Origin: CAXBGS01 sp963975425
GTDB taxonomy: Bacteria; Planctomycetota; Planctomycetia; Pirellulales; Pirellulaceae
Direction: 5' to 3'
Assembly (NCBI GenBank): GCA_963975425.1
Contig: CAXBGS010000003.1
Coordinates: 186,001-250,000, forward strand
DNA: 64,000 nt
The translations under genes were made by a program, and so were the position numbers. Position 1 is the first letter of the stretch, and every line of letters starts with the position of its first letter. Below are positions 58,180-64,000 of the stretch, in pieces. The notes beneath the pieces are model-generated. The model worked only from the letters and a program-made list of their open reading frames with translations, had not been told where the DNA came from and ran no database searches.

Positions 58180-59127
58180 ATGCCCAGTAAGCCTAAACCA
58201 CAGAATTCATACGCAATCCTTGGGACCGGTGCACTTGGCGGTTTGTATGGTGGGATGCTCGCCAATGCCGGGTTCGACGTCCATTTCTTACTGCATAGCG
58301 ACTATCAGCATGTGGTCGATCACGGACTGCGGGTGGAGAGCATTTGGGGCGATTTCGAGTTGCCGACGGTCAATGCTCACCAAAGCGTCAACACGATGCC
58401 GGCTTGCGACGTAACGATTGTCGCGCTCAAGACGACGCTTAACGACTTGCTTCCCGAACTTTTGCCATCGCCCACGGGAGACGGAGGTTCCGTTCTGGTG
58501 CTGCAAAACGGGCTGGACGTCGAATCGGACTCCGCGGCGGTGGTCGGCCAGGATCGTGTCATGGGCGGGTGCTGTTTCCTATGCAGCAATAAAGTGGGGC
58601 CCGGACACATCAAACATTTGGACTTCGGCCGCATCGTGTTTGGCGACTTTGCGACACCAGCGGGAACGATCAGCGATCGCACTCGCCAAATCTGTGACGA
58701 TTTGGTGTCCGCGGGAATCGACGCACAAGTCTCGGACAACCTGCCGATGGTGCGGTGGCGCAAACTGATGTGGAACATTCCGTTCAACGGACTTTCGGTC
58801 GCATTAAATGCATCGACCAAAGAAATTGTCGATGATCCATACGCTTGCGAGCTGGCCGACGCGATCATCCGTGAAGTCCATGCCGCAGCCGCGATCTGCG
58901 GCGTCGATGTCGCCAACGAAATGATCGAAAAGACGATGGAAAACACACGCAAGATGGTGCCGTATGACAGCAGTATGCGCATCGACTTCCTGAACAAGCG
59001 GCCGATGGAACTGCAGGCGATCCTCGGCAACCCGATCGCCGCGGTCCGGGAAAAAGGCGGCGAGATGCCCCGCGTTGAAATGCTATATCAACAGCTACGG
59101 TTCATGGACGCCCGCGGCATGCCATGA
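58180..59127 (+). CDS. panE: 2-dehydropantoate 2-reductase family protein
   Basis: A 315-residue NADP-dependent enzyme. ATG 58180 precedes the Rossmann motif YAILGTGALGGLYGGMLA (about residue 13); an upstream TTG in frame at 58156 is less likely. Family features are VVALKTTLNDLLPEL, VLVLQNGLDVE, the Lys/Asn segment MVRWRKLMWNIPFNGLS with the catalytic Lys, and the C-terminal SMRIDFLNKRPMELQAI. PanE makes pantoate for pantothenate/CoA synthesis, but relatives reduce other 2-keto acids, so panE is a family-level symbol. The 3' end overlaps the convergent ligase-like gene by 40 bases. Confidence 0.85.
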   Translation: MPSKPKPQNSYAILGTGALGGLYGGMLANAGFDVHFLLHSDYQHVVDHGLRVESIWGDFELPTVNAHQSVNTMPACDVTIVALKTTLNDLLPELLPSPTGDGGSVLVLQNGLDVESDSAAVVGQDRVMGGCCFLCSNKVGPGHIKHLDFGRIVFGDFATPAGTISDRTRQICDDLVSAGIDAQVSDNLPMVRWRKLMWNIPFNGLSVALNASTKEIVDDPYACELADAIIREVHAAAAICGVDVANEMIEKTMENTRKMVPYDSSMRIDFLNKRPMELQAILGNPIAAVREKGGEMPRVEMLYQQLRFMDARGMP

Positions 59128-60521
59128 CCTGGTGCGGGCAGCAACGGTGTCCGACCACGGGCGGCGGTCGCAACATGCGCCAAATCGGCTGCGAATCCCC
59201 GGGCGAACACGGTCACGGCGGTACCACCCAACATCAGCAAGAACGTTTGCACCATGGGGATCACGACCAAGTCATGGAACATTGCGTTGCAGACATAGGC
59301 GGCAATCATTGCCAAGACCAGCAATCCAATCTGGTTGCTTTCGGCGTTGCAACCACGGCGACAGGCAAGTTGCCAGGCGACCGCGAACAGCATCAGCAAC
59401 AGGACGCTGTAGGCGAGCAGTCCCACGGCGCCTGTGTCAACCAACAGCATCAGGAAAGTGTTGTGCTGCGCGTACTCGCGCACTTCGGCAAGTGGCAAGT
59501 CGTAGCTGCGATTGTCATGAAACGGTGAGTTGTGTTCGAAGTAATGCCCGAATCCGTGGCCGACGATCGGTTTTGCCTTGAACATTTCCCAGGCCACGAC
59601 GGCCAACAGTGGTCGTAACTCGACCGACTTGGCCGCATCGGCTGCCGATAAGGCCTTATCTCGCTTCATCGACATCAGCTGATCTTTCAAGCCCATCGCC
59701 ATTGCACCGCCGAACACCATCGCGGCGGAAAGGCCCAGCACGCGCACCCACCGTGGAGTACGCACGAGCACGACGACACCGACCGCTGCCACCGCCCCCA
59801 TCCAAACGCTGCGCGTCAGCGTTGCGTAACAGCCGAACAGCATCAGCATGCAAAGAATTCCGTAGCCTAGTTTTCCACGGCGACCGGACGACATGAATTC
59901 AAGCATCGACGCAACGAGAGCGACCGTCATGATCATGCCGTTGCCGATCGGGTTCATCAGCGGCCCGCGAGCTCGGCCGTAAAAAATCCACTGCTGTGGG
60001 TCAACGATATATCGAGGGTAAACGAACCCGTGCATCCCCGTGACTTCAAAAACCGCCGTGATCGATAGATACGTGCCGAGTGCGATCAGCAGACGCTTGA
60101 TCCAACGAATATCGGTCACCTGCAAATTGACAACGCGCGTGACCCAATAAGTTCCCAGAGGCAGCAAGATATAAAACAACCAACGTGCGGTCGGCGAACT
60201 GCCGGTCGGAGGTTGCCCGCCTCGTTGACAGCTGACAAACAGGTACGCGGTGATGGCGAGCAACAGCCAGTCGATGCGCGTCATCGTGACCTTGGCCAGA
60301 TTGCCAAGTCGCCACTGCACCACCACAAGTCCGATCATCGCCGCCCATAGCAGCCGATCAACGCTGATCTGGATTGGCCCATCGATGGCAAAGAATGCGG
60401 GACCGAAAATCGTTCCCACCCCTAGCAACAGAACCGCAAAGTGCATTGCGTGACCACTGCGAATGATCGGGATCGACCATACGATTCCGCAGAGACAATA
60501 AAGTGGAATCAAAAAGTCCAT
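59088..60521 (-). CDS. O-antigen ligase/polymerase-like membrane protein
   Basis: A 477-residue protein with about ten to twelve membrane helices, starting at ATG 60521 (MDFLIPLYCLCGIVWSIPII). The pattern fits the Wzy/WaaL superfamily: many hydrophobic segments, a large soluble loop after the middle helices (MSMKRDKALSAADAAKSVELR) and the conserved VGHGFGHYFEHN and YAQHNTFLMLLVDTG stretches, the latter the family HN-containing motif in ligases. It would join glycan repeat units or attach them to a carrier on the outer face of the membrane. No other glycan genes are close. It overlaps the panE-like gene tail-to-tail by 40 bases. Confidence 0.85.
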   Translation of the reverse strand: MDFLIPLYCLCGIVWSIPIIRSGHAMHFAVLLLGVGTIFGPAFFAIDGPIQISVDRLLWAAMIGLVVVQWRLGNLAKVTMTRIDWLLLAITAYLFVSCQRGGQPPTGSSPTARWLFYILLPLGTYWVTRVVNLQVTDIRWIKRLLIALGTYLSITAVFEVTGMHGFVYPRYIVDPQQWIFYGRARGPLMNPIGNGMIMTVALVASMLEFMSSGRRGKLGYGILCMLMLFGCYATLTRSVWMGAVAAVGVVVLVRTPRWVRVLGLSAAMVFGGAMAMGLKDQLMSMKRDKALSAADAAKSVELRPLLAVVAWEMFKAKPIVGHGFGHYFEHNSPFHDNRSYDLPLAEVREYAQHNTFLMLLVDTGAVGLLAYSVLLLMLFAVAWQLACRRGCNAESNQIGLLVLAMIAAYVCNAMFHDLVVIPMVQTFLLMLGGTAVTVFARGFAADLAHVATAARGRTPLLPAPGHGMPRASMNRSC

Positions 60522-60694
60522 TCGGGCACTTCGGTGCGTGACAGAATCGTCTGGATCCGGCTGACCCTGATTCAGGCCGGGTCGTGACGATTTCAATGAT
60601 CATGCCGGCATCAGTCATCACAACCGGGCCGAAAACAAAGGCGCAAGGCGATTGCCAAACGTCATCGATGAAACATAGGTCACGAAACTTGTCG

Positions 60695-61513
60695 CTAAGC
60701 TTGCTGACCGGCGAAGTGCTGAAACCCTTCCAAAACACCGCTGGTCGCGTGCGATTGCGCGATCACCAATCGATCGGTCCAACCTGCTAGCCGATGTGCC
60801 TTGGTGGCGGCATCGGCAACTGCGCGATGGGCGTTCCCGACGACGACTGCCCGATAACCCGCCGTCAACGCGGCGAGGTCGTTGCCAGAGTCACCCGAGA
60901 ACACGATCGATGAGGGTGGGGTACCCGTGAATGCGGCCCACCATTTCAACGCATAAGCTTTCGAAACATCTCGGGGCAATAAGTCGATCAAGCCGTTGCC
61001 AGTGAATGGATCGACGCTGGAAATCAGATTCCAAGGTGCATCGCCGATGCAGTGACGGACTTGATCGGCGATTGCACCAATCGTGTCAGCATCGCAGTAA
61101 AAGCTTATTTTGAACGACGTCTGTTTTTCGGATTCTTGCAGTCGCACCGCATCGATTTGTTTCAAACTTTCTAGCACACCGTTGCGATCGTGATCCCCGA
61201 CCAATTCTTGTAAATGCATTCGATAGTCTTCGACGATGCAATGTTGGCCCTGCGCGTTGACGTGATAGATCGACGCGCCGACATCACAAATCATCCAGGG
61301 CGGCGACGGCAAGCCTTCCTCGCGAATCGCTTTCATGACAAGTTGATAATGCCGACCGGTTACATACATCAACTCGACACCGTGTCGGTCAAGGGCATCG
61401 CCGAGCGTCACAAGATCGCGACGGTTCTGATCGTTTCCACTCAGCGGAATGAAAGTGCCATCCATATCGGTGGCCAGAATCTTTATGTGAGGCGACGGTG
61501 CGGTATCAGACAC
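60695..61513 (-). CDS. Sucrose-phosphatase-like HAD hydrolase
   Basis: A 272-residue HAD-IIB phosphatase with a GTG start at 61513 whose codon overlaps the end of the amylosucrase gene by 8 bases. The catalytic Asp pair is in LATDMDGTF (about 16 and 18), motif II is VTGRH, the cap is in the middle, and motif III/IV is FSGDSGNDLAAL. The sequence resembles sucrose-6-phosphatase/MPGP-type proteins. Together with the adjoining sucrose-phosphate synthase and amylosucrase genes it points to the last step of sucrose synthesis. Mannosyl-3-phosphoglycerate phosphatase is an alternative that the context disfavours. Confidence 0.87.
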   Translation of the reverse strand: MSDTAPSPHIKILATDMDGTFIPLSGNDQNRRDLVTLGDALDRHGVELMYVTGRHYQLVMKAIREEGLPSPPWMICDVGASIYHVNAQGQHCIVEDYRMHLQELVGDHDRNGVLESLKQIDAVRLQESEKQTSFKISFYCDADTIGAIADQVRHCIGDAPWNLISSVDPFTGNGLIDLLPRDVSKAYALKWWAAFTGTPPSSIVFSGDSGNDLAALTAGYRAVVVGNAHRAVADAATKAHRLAGWTDRLVIAQSHATSGVLEGFQHFAGQQA

Positions 61514-63512
61514 GACTGAGCCATAAATACTGGTATCGATCGAGCTCTAATTCTTCGCTGGTCGGATACGTCTTGCCAGAGATTGCATCTTCGAAAAACC
61601 GGCCAAGACCTGCAGTGCGCAAATGATTACCACTGATCGTTTGCGGATACTCTGAAAAATTAGCCGCGACAATCAACCGGTGGCCTTCGTGGCTTCGCGA
61701 GAAACATAAAACGTGCGGATTGCCCGTCGATACCAATTCCATCGTTTGACCGGCCAACGCGGGCAGCGACTTACGCATCTGGATCATCTTTTGCAGCGAT
61801 CGAAAGATCGTCTTGCGTATCGACCCGTGTCCGGTGTCCAGATCGTCGCCCAAATCATCCAAGAATTCCCATTGCATCTTAGGCCGATGCACCCAACGCG
61901 TGTCACCGGCTTTGGCAGGATCTTTGACGAAGTCATAGTCGTTCAACATGCCCCACTCTTCGCCCAAATAGATCAACGGAATACCGCCGATGCTAAGGGT
62001 AATGCTTTGCAGTAACATCATGCGCCGGATGCTCAGCTCACGCTGTTCCGGCGAATCGCGTTCGATTGCCAATTCGAGACCGGCCAATGATGCCAGCGTT
62101 CCTGCGATTCGCATATCGCCCGTTTCGACGTTTTGTTGAAATGGCACGCCGCGAGCGAACGAGCCTTCGTGCTGTCCGGTGTAAAAACGGTTCAGGAATT
62201 GACGGTGATCGTAGGCGTTGATTCCCAGGACGGCCGCGTCGGCATCGTCGAATGTCCATCCGATATCGTCGTGACATCGCAAGTAATTGACCCAAGCGGT
62301 GTGCTTTGGCAAGACGTGCCGGTGGCTAAGCGATCGGACCAGCAAGTCGGTTTTGCGAGTCGCCAGCGATTCCCACAACAGTGCCATCAGGGTCGGGTTG
62401 TACGATAACTGGCACTCTTGCGGACTGATGTATTTGACCACGTCATCGGGATGCACAATCGCTTCGGATTTGAACAGCAACCCTGGTGTCGCGATGCGAG
62501 CCAGGCGATTGAACGCGCGAATCAACTGATGTGCTTTGGGAAGATTTTCGCAACTCGTTCCCATTTCTTTCCAAATGAAGGCGACTGCATCGAGACGCAG
62601 CATGTCGACGCCGGTACCCGCGATGAAAAACATCTCTTCCAGCATCGCGCGGAATACCGCCGGATTGCTGTAGTTCAGATCCCACTGAAAGCTGTTGAAT
62701 GTCGTCCACACCCACTGCTGCATCCCGTCGTGCCACGTGAAGTTGCCACGGCGAACCGTGGGGAAGATTTCGCGCAGCGTCTGTTCGTATCGATCCGGTT
62801 GCTGGCGGTCGGGAAACAGATAATAGAATTCTTGATATTCACGATTTCCTGATTGAGCAAGTTTGGCCCAGTCGTGATCATCTGAGGTGTGATTAAAGAC
62901 GAAATCCAGCACCAACAGGATCCCGGCCTCACGAAGCTCATCGGCCAGTTTCCTTAAATCCTCGATGGTTCCCAATCGAGGATCAACGCTGCGGTAGTTG
63001 CTGATGGCATACCCACCGTCGCTGTCGCCCGGTCTGACGGCGAACAACGGCATCAAGTGCAAGTAAGTCAATCCGAGGTCTTTGAAGTACCCGATCGATT
63101 CACGCAGCTTGCCGAGGTTTTCACTGAACAGGTCGACGTATAGCGCGCCACCGACGATTTTTTGCGACGCAAACCAATCGGGCGTATTCACGCGATGGCG
63201 ATCGAGTTCGCGAAGCTGCTCGGGCCGGTCGATCCATGCCCGCACGGCCGTGATCAGAATTTGTTCGAGATGATAAAAGAAGTCATAACGCTGTCCGTAC
63301 AATTCATACAGCAGCGAAAACAACTCGGGCCAATATTCGGCCAACCTTACATCAAATTCATGCCGCAGCTTTTCATCAACGTCAGCCGCATCCCACGCCT
63401 CTTGCAAACGCGGTTGCAACCGCTGCAACGTCAGGTCGGCTTTGAATCGAATCTCTGATCGCGGACCGGCAGCCCCATTACTCGCTGATGGGTTGTGGTT
63501 CGATTCGATCAT
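61506..63512 (-). CDS. Amylosucrase (GH13)
   Basis: A 668-residue glycoside hydrolase family 13 enzyme that uses sucrose to extend alpha-glucan and frees fructose. The barrel motifs include LVLDFVFNHTS, the nucleophile Asp308 in GVDMLRLDAVAF, the acid Glu350 in LLFKSEAIV and Asp415 in RCHDDIGW. These positions are offset by a constant 22 residues from the Asp286, Glu328 and Asp393 of the characterised Neisseria amylosucrase. The N-terminal helical domain (1-120) and a C-terminal beta domain are present, giving normal length. It overlaps the preceding synthase gene by 35 bases and the phosphatase gene by 8, so all three form one operon. Confidence 0.92.
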   Translation of the reverse strand: MIESNHNPSASNGAAGPRSEIRFKADLTLQRLQPRLQEAWDAADVDEKLRHEFDVRLAEYWPELFSLLYELYGQRYDFFYHLEQILITAVRAWIDRPEQLRELDRHRVNTPDWFASQKIVGGALYVDLFSENLGKLRESIGYFKDLGLTYLHLMPLFAVRPGDSDGGYAISNYRSVDPRLGTIEDLRKLADELREAGILLVLDFVFNHTSDDHDWAKLAQSGNREYQEFYYLFPDRQQPDRYEQTLREIFPTVRRGNFTWHDGMQQWVWTTFNSFQWDLNYSNPAVFRAMLEEMFFIAGTGVDMLRLDAVAFIWKEMGTSCENLPKAHQLIRAFNRLARIATPGLLFKSEAIVHPDDVVKYISPQECQLSYNPTLMALLWESLATRKTDLLVRSLSHRHVLPKHTAWVNYLRCHDDIGWTFDDADAAVLGINAYDHRQFLNRFYTGQHEGSFARGVPFQQNVETGDMRIAGTLASLAGLELAIERDSPEQRELSIRRMMLLQSITLSIGGIPLIYLGEEWGMLNDYDFVKDPAKAGDTRWVHRPKMQWEFLDDLGDDLDTGHGSIRKTIFRSLQKMIQMRKSLPALAGQTMELVSTGNPHVLCFSRSHEGHRLIVAANFSEYPQTISGNHLRTAGLGRFFEDAISGKTYPTSEELELDRYQYLWLSRV

Positions 63513-64000
63513 TCGGAATAACGATGTTGTCTAAGAACTGGTAGTACTGAATGCCTTCGAGGATGCCCCGCGCGTGCTCGCCTTCGGCAAAATACACGCG
63601 TGGCCGGTTTTTCAACCGCTGCAGCTCGGGACTATAGTTGCCGACCACGACCCCCAATGTCCGTCCCAGCAGCATGCCGGCGTCGTTTCCCGAGTCGCCG
63701 GCGACAAGCACGCTGTCGGGTGAGAACCCCCACTTCCACAGCACATGTCGCAGCGATAAGTCGCTGCCGCCTCGAACCGGAATCACATCCAGGTACATCC
63801 CCAGCGATAGGACAACTTTAGCACGCAGTCCAGCCTCGCGTAGCTTCTTTTTGATCACCGTCAGTGTGGGCGATTTATCGAAATCAACCTCATAGCTGAT
63901 CTTGAACTCCGATTGGTTCTCCTCGGGCTGGCGGAATAATCCGGGCAGGGAGGATAACAGGGCGTCGATTTCGTCCGGACGCCACGCGTATCCGATCTGC
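63478..64000 (-). CDS. Sucrose-phosphate synthase with C-terminal phosphatase domain, 5' end beyond window
   Basis: An open frame enters from the right edge and stops at 63478; only the last 173 residues are seen. They form the HAD-like C-terminal part of a sucrose-phosphate synthase/phosphatase: IGYAWRPDEIDALLSSLPG, FKISYEVD, VLSLGMYLDVIPVRGGSD, LVAGDSGNDAGMLLGRT and VVVGNYSPELQRLKN. The catalytic first motif would lie outside the window, so whether this domain is active cannot be judged. A separate phosphatase is also present downstream, so this domain may be redundant or structural. The synthase would make sucrose 6-phosphate from UDP-glucose and fructose 6-phosphate. Confidence 0.85.
   Translation of the reverse strand, partial: QIGYAWRPDEIDALLSSLPGLFRQPEENQSEFKISYEVDFDKSPTLTVIKKKLREAGLRAKVVLSLGMYLDVIPVRGGSDLSLRHVLWKWGFSPDSVLVAGDSGNDAGMLLGRTLGVVVGNYSPELQRLKNRPRVYFAEGEHARGILEGIQYYQFLDNIVIPNDRIEPQPISE

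Overview
The window looks like chromosomal DNA of a marine planctomycete of the Pirellulaceae (Rhodopirellula-like). The evidence is the gene content. There are several planctomycete-type cytochrome/DUF modules (DUF1549/DUF1553 with DUF1501, DUF1592 with DUF1552, and a PVC-type dehydrogenase with a CxxCH protein). There are also two DUF1598 proteins, DUF1080, PQQ-propeller and PEP-CTERM proteins, and a 23S-5S rRNA unit with no linked 16S gene. Species cannot be told from this window. I see no phage, insertion sequence or CRISPR array. Function calls rest on motifs read by eye, not on searches.

Layout. 0-3.1 kb: a reverse-strand pair encoding a PVC-type CxxCH protein and a sugar-dehydrogenase-like propeller that runs off the left edge. 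3.5-5.2 kb: a lone flgK. 5.3-9.7 kb: two DUF1598 paralogues flanking an aspartate/glutamate leucyltransferase (bpt). 10.2-13.4 kb: a membrane acyltransferase-like protein, gnd and an O-methyltransferase. 14-19 kb: a J-domain/FGE-like fusion, convergent with a TlpA-type thioredoxin protein across a bidirectional terminator. 19.1-23.6 kb: tRNA-Ile and tRNA-Ala closed by a strong terminator, then a separately promoted 23S-5S unit. 23.9-28 kb: rsmE, an ExeA-like protein with degraded nucleotide-binding motifs, a PQQ propeller, deoC and a BFD-like ferredoxin. 28-32.7 kb: the DUF1549/1553 and DUF1501 pair. 32.8-40 kb: an M20 peptidase, rlmN, DUF1080, a glycine-zipper protein, a histidine phosphatase and fumC. 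40.1-43.9 kb: the DUF1592/DUF1552 pair.

45.2-53.5 kb is the most unusual part. It is a tight reverse-strand run of six genes: an NPCBM-like protein, an HtrA protease with an intact His-Asp-Ser triad, a second trypsin-fold protein in which all three catalytic positions are replaced, a third that has lost His and Ser and carries two PDZ domains plus a degraded alpha/beta-hydrolase-like tail, a PQQ propeller and a small HEAT-like protein. The first four genes overlap by 1-4 bases. I infer a secreted HtrA system in which inactive homologues scaffold or regulate one active protease.

53.7-64 kb: DUF547, a VTT-domain membrane protein coupled to a disulfide oxidoreductase, a PEP-CTERM protein, a ketopantoate-reductase-like protein, an O-antigen-ligase-like protein, and a sucrose cluster (sucrose-phosphate synthase cut by the right edge, amylosucrase, sucrose-phosphatase-like HAD) in overlapping genes. 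The cluster would let the cell make sucrose and also consume it.
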